Both the position numbers and the translations under genes were made by a program. This document shows positions 1 through 11,268 of a stretch of 64,000 nucleotides of DNA, piece after piece. The stretch comes from Nonomuraea rhodomycinica. GTDB lineage: Bacteria; Actinomycetota; Actinomycetes; Streptosporangiales; Streptosporangiaceae. The notes beneath the pieces were generated by a model that was not told the origin of the DNA, did not search any database, and saw nothing but the letters and a program-made list of their open reading frames with translations. Position 1 is the first letter of the stretch; each line of letters begins with the position of its first letter. The stretch is from assembly GCF_013363995.1 (NCBI RefSeq), contig NZ_JABWGO010000004.1, positions 496,001-560,000 on the forward strand, written 5' to 3'.

Positions 1-585
1 CTGCACGCGTACGCGCTCGCCCATCCCGGCGTGACCCGGGTGCTCATCGTGTGGACGGACCTGTTCGGGCCGTGGCCGTGGCGGATCGCGGTGATCGCGT
101 ACGCCGCCTGGCTGCTGTACAAGGGGGCGCCGCGGCTGGCCGTCTGGGCGGTCACCACCGTGACCGTGGGCGGGCTGCTCGGCCTCGCGCTGAAGATCGT
201 CGTCGCGCGGGCCCGGCCGCACCTTCCCGACCCCGTCGCGCTCGCGCCGGGCGACTCCTTCCCGTCGGGCCACGCGGTCAACGTGACGCTCGGCGCGGGA
301 GTGATCGTCCTGCTGCTCCTGCCCCATCTGCCGCGCTGGGGGAAGGCGGTGGCCTGGGCGCTCGCCTGGTTCCTCGTGCTGTCGGTCGGCTACACCCGGA
401 TCGCGCTCGGCGTGCACTGGGTGAGCGACGTGGTCGCCGGGATCGTGCTGGGCGCCGCGGTGGTCGCCGCCACCGCCGCGGGATTCGAGACGTGGCGGCG
501 TGAGCAGGGCCGCAGGCCCGTCTCGCCGCTGACTGAAGGAGTGGACCCCGAACCGGTGAAGGTGAGCCATGTCCAGAAGAGCTGA
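1..585 (+). CDS. PAP2-family membrane phosphatase (5' end outside window)
   Basis: Integral-membrane phosphatase of the type 2 phosphatidic acid phosphatase superfamily; such enzymes remove phosphate from lipid phosphates or undecaprenyl diphosphate at the outer face of the membrane. The three PAP2 signatures are visible: K-x6-RP (KIVVARARP), PSGH (FPSGHAVN) and R-x5-H-x3-D (RIALGVHWVSD). The reading frame is open back to base 1 and reads LHAYALAHPG, which resembles the interior of PAP2 proteins, so the gene is probably truncated by the window edge; a GTG at 31 is the first start codon inside it. Its 3' end overlaps the next PAP2 gene by 17 bases, so the two paralogues are probably co-translated. 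The natural substrate cannot be told from sequence. Confidence 0.85.
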   Translation: MHAYALAHPGVTRVLIVWTDLFGPWPWRIAVIAYAAWLLYKGAPRLAVWAVTTVTVGGLLGLALKIVVARARPHLPDPVALAPGDSFPSGHAVNVTLGAGVIVLLLLPHLPRWGKAVAWALAWFLVLSVGYTRIALGVHWVSDVVAGIVLGAAVVAATAAGFETWRREQGRRPVSPLTEGVDPEPVKVSHVQKS

Positions 586-1276
586 GCACGTGAAGTACTA
601 CGCCCTGACGATCTTACTGCCGCTGCTCCTCATGGGCGGCGTGACGTACGGCGTGGGCGAGCTGATCCTCGCCTGGCCCACCGGCGAGGCCGGGGTCAGC
701 CGGGCGCTGGCCGCCGACCGCACCCCGTTGTGGAACACGCTCACCGACTTCGGCAGCAGCCTGTCGGACACGCCGTACATCGTGGCGCTCACCGCGATCG
801 CCGCGATCGCCTTCCGGCTGGCGTACCGGCGCTGGCGCGAGTCGGTCTTCCTCGTCGTGGCGGTCTGGAGCCAGTCGCTGGTCTTCCTGGCCGTCACCGA
901 GGTGGTCGGGCGGCACCGGCCGCCGGTGGAGCACCTCGACCCGGCCCCGCCGACCTCCAGTTTCCCCTCGGGGCACGTCAGCGCCGCCGTCGCGTTCTAC
1001 TGCGGGCTCGCGCTCGTCCTGACCACGCACCTCCGCAACCGGGCGCTCCAGGTGGTGGTCTGGACGCTCGGGATCGCCGCCCCGCTCTCCGTCGCCTTCT
1101 CCCGGCTGTACCGCGGCATGCACTTCCTCACCGACATCACGTGGGGGCTGCTGCTCGGCGTCGTCTGCGTCGTGGTGGCCGCCCGCGCGATCCTGTACCG
1201 GCGCGAGGGGCGGGCCGTGGCGCGCGAGTCCCGGCCGAGGATCCGGCCGGGCGCTCAGTCGTCCATGACGCCGTAG
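569..1276 (+). CDS. PAP2-family membrane phosphatase
   Basis: 235-residue protein with the PAP2 signature set: an RHRP-type motif 1, SFPSGHVSAAV (PSGH) and SRLYRGMHFLTD (R-x5-H-x3-D). It has several membrane spans, the first near residues 10-30. The start ATG lies inside the end of the preceding PAP2 gene, with GGTGAG just upstream. A tandem pair of diverged PAP2 enzymes suggests different lipid phosphate substrates or leaflets, which is inference. The last 22 bases overlap the convergent glycosylase gene on the other strand. Confidence 0.88.
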   Translation: MSRRAEHVKYYALTILLPLLLMGGVTYGVGELILAWPTGEAGVSRALAADRTPLWNTLTDFGSSLSDTPYIVALTAIAAIAFRLAYRRWRESVFLVVAVWSQSLVFLAVTEVVGRHRPPVEHLDPAPPTSSFPSGHVSAAVAFYCGLALVLTTHLRNRALQVVVWTLGIAAPLSVAFSRLYRGMHFLTDITWGLLLGVVCVVVAARAILYRREGRAVARESRPRIRPGAQSSMTP

Positions 1277-2136
1277 GTGGAGGCCCGGAACGCGAAGGAG
1301 GCCCAGGAACGGTAGGGCCGCCACGCCTCGGCCAGCCTCCGGTACGCCGACGGGGGCGCGTCCTCCGGCAGGCCGTACGCCTCGCGCAGGATCGCGAACA
1401 GGCGCGGCTCGTCGCCCGGGAACGCGTCGGGCGCGCCCGCTCCGCGGATGAGGATCAGGCCGGCCGAGAACGGCCCCACGCCGGGCAGGGCGCGCAACTC
1501 GGCCAGGGCCTCCTCCGGGGCGAGCGAGCGCAGGTGCTCGGTCGTCAGGACGCCGTCCAGCGCCGCCCGGGCCAGCCCGCGCAGCCACTCCTCCTTCTGC
1601 GCGGGCAGGCCGAGGCCGCCGGCGTCCAGCAGCGTCATGGGCGGCGGGAACGCCGTGCACTTCCGGCCGTCCACGGTGACCGTCGCGCCGTACCGCTCGG
1701 CGACGCGCTGCTTGATCCGGGACGCGATCAGCATGGACGAGCGCTGCACGATCACCGCCCAGCAGGCCGCCTCCCACGGGCTCCAGAAGCAGACCGGCCG
1801 CAGGCCGGGGCGGCGGCGCTGCAGGTCGCCGAGCACCGGGTCGGCCGCACCGACCTCGGCGAACCCGGCGCCGTCCACGTCGAGCGAGAGGATGCGCGCC
1901 ACCTCGCCGCGGATCGCCGGGCCCGCGGCCCGGGTCGTGGCGACCGCGACCCCGCCCGGCGCGCCGGTCACGCTCACGCCGATCGGCAGCCAGTCGGCCT
2001 CCGCGCAGTAGGCGAAGCGCAGCGTCCGGCCGTCGGAGGGCAGCGCGCTGGTGGCCGGCCAGTCCTCGACGAAACGCAGCGAGGCGGCGAAGTCGAACGG
2101 GCCCTCGGCGGTGAGCCCGAAACCGTGCGTGGTCAT
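1255..2136 (-). CDS. DNA-3-methyladenine glycosylase II / AlkA-type HhH-GPD base-excision protein
   Basis: 293-residue protein of the HhH-GPD superfamily, which flips out alkylated bases and cleaves the N-glycosidic bond. Residues 180-250 hold the helix-hairpin-helix (LPGVGPFSAGLIL) followed by the Gly/Pro-rich loop and the expected catalytic Asp (FPGDEP). An AlkA-like N-terminal half (residues 1-110) precedes it; there is no Ada-type methyl acceptor domain and no C-terminal iron-sulfur cluster cysteines. The ATG is preceded at 6 bases by TAGCAT (2143-2148), so the transcript may be leaderless; no Shine-Dalgarno sequence is visible. The stop end overlaps the convergent PAP2 gene. Confidence 0.85.
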   Translation of the reverse strand: MTTHGFGLTAEGPFDFAASLRFVEDWPATSALPSDGRTLRFAYCAEADWLPIGVSVTGAPGGVAVATTRAAGPAIRGEVARILSLDVDGAGFAEVGAADPVLGDLQRRRPGLRPVCFWSPWEAACWAVIVQRSSMLIASRIKQRVAERYGATVTVDGRKCTAFPPPMTLLDAGGLGLPAQKEEWLRGLARAALDGVLTTEHLRSLAPEEALAELRALPGVGPFSAGLILIRGAGAPDAFPGDEPRLFAILREAYGLPEDAPPSAYRRLAEAWRPYRSWASFAFRASTYGVMDD

Positions 2137-2167
2137 GCGCGCATGCTACGAGCCCCGGCGGACCTCT

Positions 2168-3070
2168 TCAGCCCTGGCGGCCTGGGCCGTGTGGCAGGGT
2201 GAGGCGCCAGGCGTGGGGGAGGACCGTCCAGGTGCGGTCGGTGTACGGGCCGGTCAGCTCGCCGTCGGCGTTGACGCGCACCGCGGGCCCCGACAGGCGC
2301 ACGCGGCGGCCCCGCACCGTCACCACGTCCGCCCGCCCGGTGTGCCGGCCCAGCTTCAGCAGCAGGCCGTAGCCCAGGCGGCGCAGCGGGCCCGTGGCGA
2401 AGGAGACCATCACGTCGGCGAGCCGGTCGTCGGGGCTGGCGCCGGGCGTGACGGGCGTCCCGCCGCCGATGGTGCGGCCGTTGCCGATGCCGACCATGAG
2501 CACGCGGCGGCGCCCGTCCGCGACCACGTGGCCGTCCACCTCCACCCGCAGCGGCGCGCCGCGCGTGCGCACGCCGGCGATCACGCTGCCGGCGGCGTAG
2601 GCGAAGCGGCGCAGGAACGGCTTGAGCGGCCGGGCCGTCCGGGCGGCCTCGACCCCGACCCCGGCGTGCACGGCGTTGACCACGACGCCGCCGTCGTCGT
2701 CGCGCAGCAGGTCCAGCGGGTGCGGCTCCCCGGTGGCCGCCACCCGGGCCGCCGCCACGGGGTCGAGCGGCAGCCCGACGCCCCGGGCCAGGTCGTTGCC
2801 GGTGCCCAGCGGGACCAGCCCGACCGTGCGGGACCCCAGCTCGCCGCGCTCGGCCAGCGCCGCCACCAGGCAGTGCAGCGACCCGTCGCCGCCCAGCACC
2901 ACCGGGTCGCGCCCCGGATGCTCCCCCAGCAGAGCGGCCAGTTCGGACGGGTCCTTGATCCGGGCCTCCACGGTGTCGGCGTGCCCGGCCAGCTCGGCCA
3001 GGACCCGCGACAGCACGTCGTCGTCCGTGCCCCCGGCCGAGGAGTTGACGATGGCCACCAGTCGGCGCAC
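2168..3070 (-). CDS. Diacylglycerol kinase-family lipid kinase (YegS/DagK/LCB5 fold)
   Basis: 300-residue soluble lipid kinase. The family signature is clear: N-terminal NSSAG, the nucleotide-binding GGDGS near residue 80, and PLGTGNDLARG near residue 108, typical of DagK, YegS and sphingosine kinases. It probably phosphorylates diacylglycerol or a related lipid alcohol at the membrane surface. The GTG start is preceded by AAGGGAG at a good distance. Nearby PAP2 phosphatases could run the reverse reaction, a plausible but unproven link. Confidence 0.88.
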   Translation of the reverse strand: MRRLVAIVNSSAGGTDDDVLSRVLAELAGHADTVEARIKDPSELAALLGEHPGRDPVVLGGDGSLHCLVAALAERGELGSRTVGLVPLGTGNDLARGVGLPLDPVAAARVAATGEPHPLDLLRDDDGGVVVNAVHAGVGVEAARTARPLKPFLRRFAYAAGSVIAGVRTRGAPLRVEVDGHVVADGRRRVLMVGIGNGRTIGGGTPVTPGASPDDRLADVMVSFATGPLRRLGYGLLLKLGRHTGRADVVTVRGRRVRLSGPAVRVNADGELTGPYTDRTWTVLPHAWRLTLPHGPGRQG

Positions 3071-3163
3071 GAGTGCTCCCTTCTCGCCGTGCGCCGTCTA
3101 CCCCGATCCGGCCCCGGCTCACCGCGGCGGGACCGTCAGGTGCGCCGGGCCGCGGCCGCCCCG

Positions 3164-5209
<2,046 letters not shown>

Positions 5210-5418
5210 GCCGCTCCCTCCCCGTCCTTCCCGGATGTGCGCGGCCCTGTGCGGGCGATCCACACCATAGGGCCGCCCGCCCTTCCCCCGGAAGCCGGGG
5301 TCGCCGGGCCGATCACCGCCCCCAGGTGGGCGCCACGTTCCCGGATGAGGCAGTATGGGGAGAACGTGACCGGACGGCGCCCCATCCTCGCGCCCCCATC
5401 GACCCCGGCTCCCACCCC

Positions 5419-6204
5419 ATGCTTGACGACTTCACGCATCACCATCCCGAGTCGCCGGCCCTGACCCGCGACGACCCCATGGCCCGGCCCCTGACCTATC
5501 CCGGCCTGCTGCCGCGGGGCCCGGGCGTGCTGGCCGGCCGCCGCTTCCTGCCGCTGGCCGGACGCGACGGCGACTGGCACGTGGACGGCTCGCCCATCGA
5601 CGCGTGGCTGGCCGCCCGCGGGGAGGCGCCGATGCGGGCCCGCCACGCGGTGGTCGCCGTGGGCTCCAACGCCGCCCCGGCCCAGCTCCACCGCAAGTTC
5701 ACGCGCCACCGGGTGCCCACGGTGGTGCCGCTCACCCGGGTGAGGGTGCGCGGCCTCGCTCCGGGCGTGTCCGCGCACATCAGCAGGTACGGGTACATCC
5801 CGGCCGCCCCCGTGGCGGCGCCCGGCGTGTCCGAGCTGTTCGTGTCCTGGGTGGACGACAGGCAGCTCGCCGCCCTCGACCGGACCGAGCCCCACTACCG
5901 GCGGCGCGTCCTGGACCCCGGCGCTCACCCTGTGACCTTCGACGGGCCGCCCGCCCGGCCGGAGCAGGCGGGGCCGGTCGCCTGTCACGTGTACGAGGGC
6001 CTGTACGGCTGCCTCGCGGACGAGGCGGGACGGCCGGTGCGCCTGGCGCCGCAGCGGCGGCTGATCGGCGCGCTGCTCGGCGCGTCGGCGGAGCTGGCGC
6101 GGGTGTGCGGCGCCACGCCGGAGGAGTTCGTGGTCAGGGTGCGTGACCCGCGGGTGCGCGACACCGCCCAGAGACTGCTGCGCCGGACCCCTCCCGCCTG
6201 CTGA
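5419..6204 (+). CDS. Gamma-glutamylcyclotransferase-like hypothetical protein
   Basis: 261-residue protein without a firm family name. The middle reads [11 protein letters not shown] and later [22 protein letters not shown], resembling the N-terminal YGSN loop and the 'lD..E..Y.R' element of gamma-glutamylcyclotransferase (GGCT/AIG2) folds. No signal peptide or membrane segment is visible. Two ATG codons (5419 and 5479) could start it and neither has a good Shine-Dalgarno sequence, so the start is uncertain; conserved-looking sequence begins near [10 protein letters not shown] just after the second. It ends 29 bases before cobQ and may share its transcript. Enzymatic activity is not established. 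Confidence 0.6.
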   Translation: MLDDFTHHHPESPALTRDDPMARPLTYPGLLPRGPGVLAGRRFLPLAGRDGDWHVDGSPIDAWLAARGEAPMRARHAVVAVGSNAAPAQLHRKFTRHRVPTVVPLTRVRVRGLAPGVSAHISRYGYIPAAPVAAPGVSELFVSWVDDRQLAALDRTEPHYRRRVLDPGAHPVTFDGPPARPEQAGPVACHVYEGLYGCLADEAGRPVRLAPQRRLIGALLGASAELARVCGATPEEFVVRVRDPRVRDTAQRLLRRTPPAC

Positions 6205-6233
6205 CGAATCGGGAGATGTGGGAGGATCCGGGC

Positions 6234-7742
6234 GTGCGAAACGTGCGGGCGGTCAGGGGCGCGCTGCTCGTGGCGGGAACCACCTCCGACGCGGGCAAGA
6301 GCGTGGTCACCGCCGGGATCTGCAGGTGGCTGGCCCGGCAAGGGGTCCGCGTGGCGCCGTTCAAGGCGCAGAACATGTCCCTCAACTCGTACGTCACGAC
6401 CGACGGCGCCGAGATCGGGCGGGCCCAGGCGATGCAGGCGCAGGCGGCCGGCATCGAGCCTGACGCCGACATGAACCCCGTCCTGCTCAAGCCGGGCAGC
6501 GACCGGCGCAGCCAGGTCGTGCTCCTCGGCCGGCCCGTCGCCGACGTGGACGCCATGGAGTACGGCCGGGTCCGCGACCTGCTGCGCGCCACCGCGCTGC
6601 GCTCGCTCGACCGGCTGAGGAGCCGGTACGACGTGGTGATCTGCGAGGGCGCCGGCAGCCCGGCCGAGATCAACCTGCGGCGCGGCGACCTGGCGAACAT
6701 GGGTCTCGCGCGGGCCGCGAACCTGCCCGTGGTCGTGGTGGGCGACATCGACCGGGGCGGGGTGTTCGCCGCGTTCTACGGCACGGTCGGGCTCCTGGAG
6801 GCGGCCGACCAGGCGCTGGTGGCCGGGTTCGTGGTCAACAAGTTCCGCGGCGCTCCCGAGCTGCTGCGGCCCGGGCTCGACCAGCTCCGCGGGCTGACCG
6901 GCCGCGAGGTGTACGGGGTGCTGCCGTGGGCGGACGGCCTGTGGCTGGACGTCGAGGACTCCCTGGCCCTGGACGCGCGCCCGGCCGCCACCCGCGAGCC
7001 GTACGGGCGGCAGACGCTGCGCGTGGCCGTGGTGCGCCTGCCGCGGATGTCGAACTTCACCGACGTCGACGCGCTGGCGGCCGAGCCGGGCGTGGTGGTG
7101 CGGTTCGTCACGGGCGCGGCCGACCTCGACGACGCCGACCTGGTGGTGCTGCCCGGCTCGCGGGCCACCGTGGACGACCTCGCCTGGCTGCGCCGCACCG
7201 GCCTGGCCGCGGCGCTGCTGGCGCGCAAGGGGCCGATCCTCGGCGTCTGCGGCGGCTTCCAGATGCTCGGCCGGGAGATCGTGGACGAGGTCGAGTCGGG
7301 CGCCGGGCGGGTGGACGGGCTCGGGCTGCTGCCCGCGCGGTTCGTGTTCGCCGCGGACAAGGTGCTCGGCCGGCCCTCCGGCCACGCCTACGGCCAGTCC
7401 GTCTCCGCGTACGAGATCCACCACGGGGTGGCGACGGTGGACGGCGGCGAGCCGTTCCTGGACGGCTGCCGCGTCGCGAACGTCTGGGGCACCACCTGGC
7501 ACGGCGCGCTGGAGAACGACGGCTTCCGCCGCGCCTTCCTCACGGACGTGGCCCGGGAGGCGGGCCGCGACTTCACGCCCGCGCCCGGCACGGACTTCGC
7601 CCGGCTGCGCGAGGAGCGCCTGGACGCGCTGGGCGACCTCGTCGAGCGGCACCTCGACACGGACGCGCTGCTGCGCCTCATCGAGCACGGGCCGCCCGAG
7701 CTGCCCTTCCTCCCGCCGGGCGCGCCCGGCCCCGTCCCGTAG
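6234..7742 (+). CDS. cobQ: Cobyric acid synthase (adenosylcobyrinate a,c-diamide amidotransferase)
   Basis: 502-residue glutamine-dependent amidotransferase that amidates side chains b, d, e and g of adenosylcobyrinic acid a,c-diamide in cobalamin synthesis. The N-terminal synthetase domain has the variant P-loop [11 protein letters not shown] and the family motif NMSLNSYVT. The C-terminal class I glutamine amidotransferase domain has the nucleophile Cys in [10 protein letters not shown] (near residue 339) and EIHHG. GTG at 6234 is preferred because GGGAGG lies eight bases upstream; the in-frame ATG at 6216 has its purines adjacent. Four other B12 genes lie at 43-47.6 kb, so the pathway is split. 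No cobalamin riboswitch is seen in front. Confidence 0.95.
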   Translation: MRNVRAVRGALLVAGTTSDAGKSVVTAGICRWLARQGVRVAPFKAQNMSLNSYVTTDGAEIGRAQAMQAQAAGIEPDADMNPVLLKPGSDRRSQVVLLGRPVADVDAMEYGRVRDLLRATALRSLDRLRSRYDVVICEGAGSPAEINLRRGDLANMGLARAANLPVVVVGDIDRGGVFAAFYGTVGLLEAADQALVAGFVVNKFRGAPELLRPGLDQLRGLTGREVYGVLPWADGLWLDVEDSLALDARPAATREPYGRQTLRVAVVRLPRMSNFTDVDALAAEPGVVVRFVTGAADLDDADLVVLPGSRATVDDLAWLRRTGLAAALLARKGPILGVCGGFQMLGREIVDEVESGAGRVDGLGLLPARFVFAADKVLGRPSGHAYGQSVSAYEIHHGVATVDGGEPFLDGCRVANVWGTTWHGALENDGFRRAFLTDVAREAGRDFTPAPGTDFARLREERLDALGDLVERHLDTDALLRLIEHGPPELPFLPPGAPGPVP

Positions 7743-7839
7743 CCGCTCCGGTGGTTGCCGGGGGCCGGAAAGGAGCCGCCCGGCCGCTTGCCGGGTTCGC
7801 GCCCTGACAGCGCCCCGCCCCCGCCGTCACCATGGCGGC

Positions 7840-8751
7840 ATGACGGCAGTGGTGCGGGCCGAAGGGCTCAGCAAGTACTACGGCAGGCGCCGTGGCCTGG
7901 AGGATCTCACGCTGGACATCCAGCCGGGAGAGATCTTCGGCTACCTCGGGCCGAACGGCGCGGGAAAGACGACCACGATCAGGCTCCTCATGGACCTGAT
8001 CCGGCCCACCGGCGGCCGGGTGCGCGTGCTCGGCGCGCCTCCCGGCGAGGCGGCGATCCGGGCGCGGATCGGCTACCTGCCCGGCGACCTGGTGCTGGAG
8101 GGCCGCGAACGGGCCCGCGACTACCTGGCGTTCCTGGGCAGGATGCGGGGCGGCGTGCCGCCCGGCCGCGTCACCGAGCTGGCCGAGCGGCTCGACGCGG
8201 ACCTGTCGCTGCCGATGCGCAAGCTCTCCAAGGGCAACCGGCAGAAGATCGGGCTGATCCAGGCGTTCATGCACGAGCCGGAGTTCGTGATCCTGGACGA
8301 GCCGACCTCGGGGCTGGACCCGCTGGTGCAGCAGGAGTTCCTGGCCATGGTGCGGGAGGTGCGCGCCTCCGGCCGCACGGTCCTCATGTCCTCGCACGTG
8401 CTGGCCGAGGTGGAGCACGTCTCCGACCGGGTCGGCATCGTCCGCTCCGGGCGCCTGGTCGCCGTGGAGAACGTGGCCGCGCTGCGGGAGAAGGCCGTGC
8501 GCCGGGTGGAGCTGCACTTCGACGCGCCCGTGCCGCGCGAGGCGTTCGAGGGGCTGCCGGGCGTGCGCGACCTGCGCGTGGAGGGGGCCGCCGTGCGCTG
8601 CACGATCGACGGCCGTCCGGACGCGCTGGTCAAGGCCGCCGCCCGCTTCACCGTCGTGCACCTCGTCAGCGCCGAGCCGGACCTGGAGGAGATCTTCCTC
8701 ACCTACTACAGCGAGGAGGGCGCACATCATGATCATCAAGTACCTGCGTGA
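7840..8751 (+). CDS. ABC transporter ATP-binding protein (ABC-2 exporter type)
   Basis: 303-residue ATPase with Walker A (GPNGAGKTT), signature LSKGNRQKIG, Walker B (FVILDEPTSGLD) and switch His (SSHV). The C-terminal 80 residues form the extra domain typical of DrrA/CcmA-like exporter ATPases. It overlaps the permease gene by 23 bases, so the two are translationally coupled and form one exporter. The signature motif has LSKGN instead of LSGG, common in this exporter class. Substrate unknown; drug or lipid export is usual for this family. Confidence 0.92.
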   Translation: MTAVVRAEGLSKYYGRRRGLEDLTLDIQPGEIFGYLGPNGAGKTTTIRLLMDLIRPTGGRVRVLGAPPGEAAIRARIGYLPGDLVLEGRERARDYLAFLGRMRGGVPPGRVTELAERLDADLSLPMRKLSKGNRQKIGLIQAFMHEPEFVILDEPTSGLDPLVQQEFLAMVREVRASGRTVLMSSHVLAEVEHVSDRVGIVRSGRLVAVENVAALREKAVRRVELHFDAPVPREAFEGLPGVRDLRVEGAAVRCTIDGRPDALVKAAARFTVVHLVSAEPDLEEIFLTYYSEEGAHHDHQVPA

Positions 8752-9520
8752 CAACCTGCGGGCCCTGGCGGGCTGGACGGTCGGCCTGAGCGCGTTCCTG
8801 ACGATGTACCTCGGCATCTACGCGAGCATCAAGGACGACCCCGCGACCTACAGCGCCCAGGCCATGGCGAAGTACCCCGGCGCGCTGAAGGACCTCATGG
8901 GCGGCCTGCAGGACATCGCCACCGGCACCGGCTACCTCCAGACGGTCGTCTACCAGCTCATCGTCCCGATGCTGTTCGTCGTCTGCGCGATGATCCTGGC
9001 CAACCGGGCCATCGCCGGGCCCGAGGAGGCCGGCACGCTGGAGCTCGTCGTCACCCTGCCGGTGGAGCGCCGGCGGGTGGTGCTGGAGCGGTTCGCCGGG
9101 CTGGCGCTCGGCCTGCTCGCCGTGGCGGCCGTGACCTTCGTGGTCGTGTGGGGGATGACCCGGCAGGTCGGCATCGACACCCCCTTCGGCCGGCTGCTGG
9201 CCGCGCACACCGGCCTCTACCTGCTCGCGCTGTTCTTCGGCACGCTGACGCTCGCCGTGGGCGCCGCCACCGGGCGCAAGGCCGCCGCCTCGGCCGTGCT
9301 CGGCGTGTGGGCCGTGCTCGGCTACATGGTCGTCACCGTCGGCCGCGGCGTGGACGCCGTCTCCTGGCTGCGATGGGTGTCGCCGTTCCACTACTACGCC
9401 GACGGCAGGCCCCTCTACGAAGGACTGCCGGCCGGGGACTACCTTGTGCTGGCGGGGGCGACGGCCGTGCTCGCCCTCACCGCGGTCCTCGCCTTCGACA
9501 GGCGCGACGTAGGAGTGTGA
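8729..9520 (+). CDS. ABC-2 type transporter permease
   Basis: 263-residue membrane protein with about six hydrophobic helices, including LVVTLPVERRRVVLERFAG, a cytoplasmic element found in ABC-2 permeases. It starts inside the ATPase gene and its TGA shares an A with the ATG of the PucR gene (TGATG at 9518), so the three genes form a tightly coupled operon. At roughly half the size of double-length exporters it probably acts as a homodimer with two ATPase copies. Confidence 0.88.
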   Translation: MIIKYLRDNLRALAGWTVGLSAFLTMYLGIYASIKDDPATYSAQAMAKYPGALKDLMGGLQDIATGTGYLQTVVYQLIVPMLFVVCAMILANRAIAGPEEAGTLELVVTLPVERRRVVLERFAGLALGLLAVAAVTFVVVWGMTRQVGIDTPFGRLLAAHTGLYLLALFFGTLTLAVGAATGRKAAASAVLGVWAVLGYMVVTVGRGVDAVSWLRWVSPFHYYADGRPLYEGLPAGDYLVLAGATAVLALTAVLAFDRRDVGV

Positions 9521-10539
9521 TGGCAGCGTCCCGGGTGCCCGCCGACCTGCTCGGCGGGCACTTACAGGTGCTCGCCCGGGCGGCGGAGACCGGGCGGCTG
9601 CCCGAGCGGGCCGACCTGGACGCCTACCACGAGGCCGGGGCCCGCGCCGCGCGGCTGGGCGTCCCGCTGCGCGACCTGGTGGACGCGGCCCTCGCGGCGG
9701 CCGAGCGCCGGCCCGCCGGGAACGCCGTCCTCGCCGCGCTGCGCCGGGCCGTGTCGGCCCTCATGGAGGGGTACGAGCAGGCCCAGCACGCCGCGATCCG
9801 CGAGGAGGAGGCGGCGCGCCGCGCGTTCGTGGACGACCTGCTCCTCGGCCGCGCCGAGCGCCTGGCCGAGCGCGCCGAGCACTTCGGGCTGCGGCTGGCC
9901 GAGTCGTACGTCGTGGCCGTGGCCCGCGGGCTGGAGGACGGCGGGCAGGAGCGCATCGAGCGCGACCTCGTCGCCCGCTTCGGCTCCCACAACGTGCTGG
10001 TGGCCGTGCGCGACGGGCTGCTCGTCTGCGTCGCCCCCGCCACGCTGACGCCGGCGGTGGGGGAGTTCACCCACCACGTGCGCTCCCGCTTCGCCCCGGG
10101 CTGGCGGGTCGGGGTCGGCCGCCCGCAGCGCGGCCCGGGCGGCGTGGTCACCTCGTTTCGCGAGGCCGCCTCCGCCCTCGACCTCGCCGACCGGCTCGGG
10201 CTCACGATCGACGTGGTCAAGGCCGCCGACCTGCTGGTCTTCCCCGTCCTGCTGCGTGACCGGGCGGCGATGGAGGATCTCGTGACGAGCGTGCTGAGCC
10301 CCCTGCTGACCGCTCGCGGCGGCCACGGGCCCCTGCTGGAGACGCTGGAGGCGGTCTTCGCCGCGCAGGGCAACCAGACGGCCGCCGCGCGCCGGCTGGG
10401 CATCAGCACCCGCGCCGTCACCTATCGCCTCGAACGGGTGCGCCGCCTGACCGGTTTCTCCCCGGACGACCCCACCCAGCGCTTCACCCTGGAGACGGCC
10501 GTCCTGGGCGCCCGCCTGCTGGAGTGGCCGTGGGCGTGA
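9520..10539 (+). CDS. PucR-family transcriptional regulator
   Basis: 339-residue regulator. The C-terminal 60 residues form the PucR-type helix-turn-helix (NQTAAARRLGISTRAVTYRLERVRRL followed by DPTQRFTLETAV). The middle is a GGDEF-like fold without a catalytic motif, and the N-terminal 120 residues are an unassigned helical domain. The start overlaps the stop of the permease gene as TGATG, so it is made together with the exporter and probably controls it or a linked catabolic function. No effector can be read from the sequence. Confidence 0.87.
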   Translation: MAASRVPADLLGGHLQVLARAAETGRLPERADLDAYHEAGARAARLGVPLRDLVDAALAAAERRPAGNAVLAALRRAVSALMEGYEQAQHAAIREEEAARRAFVDDLLLGRAERLAERAEHFGLRLAESYVVAVARGLEDGGQERIERDLVARFGSHNVLVAVRDGLLVCVAPATLTPAVGEFTHHVRSRFAPGWRVGVGRPQRGPGGVVTSFREAASALDLADRLGLTIDVVKAADLLVFPVLLRDRAAMEDLVTSVLSPLLTARGGHGPLLETLEAVFAAQGNQTAAARRLGISTRAVTYRLERVRRLTGFSPDDPTQRFTLETAVLGARLLEWPWA

Positions 10540-10551
10540 GCCCGGCCGAGG

Positions 10552-11178
10552 TCACCTCTCGACAGCCAGGCGCAAGCCGAAGCCCACGATGACCACGCCC
10601 GTGACCCGGTCGAGCACCCGCCTGACCCGGTCGGTGCGCAGCACCCCGCTCATCAGCATGGCGAACCCGATGAGCACGGTGCTCCACACCAGGCCCTCGG
10701 CCACGTGCACGCCGGCCAGCAGCAGGCCCATGGCGGCGTGCGGGGCGTCGTCGGGGATGAACTGCGGCAGCATCGCCACGTAGAAGGCGCCCACCTTGGG
10801 GTTGAGCAGGTTCGTGAGCAGCCCGCGCCGGAACCCGGTGCGGAAGCGGGTCTCCCGCCGCCCCTCCTCCGCGGGCGCCGCTCCCGCGGCTCCCTTCGCG
10901 AGCAGCATGCGCAGACCCATCCACAGGAGATACGCGGCCCCGGCCCAGCGCAGCACGTCGTACGCGAGCTGGGAGGCCGCGAGCAGCGCGGACAGCCCGG
11001 CCGCGGTGAGGCCGCCCCACAGCAGCGTGCCGAGCTGGACGCCCAGCACGACGCCCCAGGCCGGGCGGCGTCCGGCCATGACGGAGGTCCGCAGGATGAG
11101 CGCCGTGTCGAGGCCGGGCGTCACCGTGAGCAGGGCGACGACCACGGCGAACGAGGCGACGGAGGCACCGATCTCCAT
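10552..11178 (-). CDS. LysE/RhtB-family amino-acid exporter
   Basis: 208-residue membrane protein with five to six helices and the family signature VTPGLDTALILRTSVMAGRRPAWGV near residues 20-45. A second typical element is LTNLLNPKVGAFYVAMLPQF. Family members export basic or neutral amino acids and homoserine lactones. The ATG at 11178 gives the usual family length and has AGGG nine bases upstream; an earlier in-frame ATG would add 19 residues without similarity. Divergent from the LtrA gene. Confidence 0.87.
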   Translation of the reverse strand: MEIGASVASFAVVVALLTVTPGLDTALILRTSVMAGRRPAWGVVLGVQLGTLLWGGLTAAGLSALLAASQLAYDVLRWAGAAYLLWMGLRMLLAKGAAGAAPAEEGRRETRFRTGFRRGLLTNLLNPKVGAFYVAMLPQFIPDDAPHAAMGLLLAGVHVAEGLVWSTVLIGFAMLMSGVLRTDRVRRVLDRVTGVVIVGFGLRLAVER

Positions 11179-11254
11179 GACGTCGAACCCTACCGAAACC
11201 CTCACGAATGGAGCCGATCGCCCTCCTTCTGACATATGAGGTTCCGTGGCGATC

Positions 11255-11260
11255 TATTCT
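11255..11260 (+). promoter_or_regulatory. Putative -10 box of a leaderless ltrA transcript
   Basis: TATTCT lies eight bases before GTG 11269, where transcription would start at or next to the start codon. CTGACA at 11229-11234 could serve as -35, but the 20-base spacer is long, so the assignment is tentative. Confidence 0.4.
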
Positions 11261-11268
11261 CGTGTGCC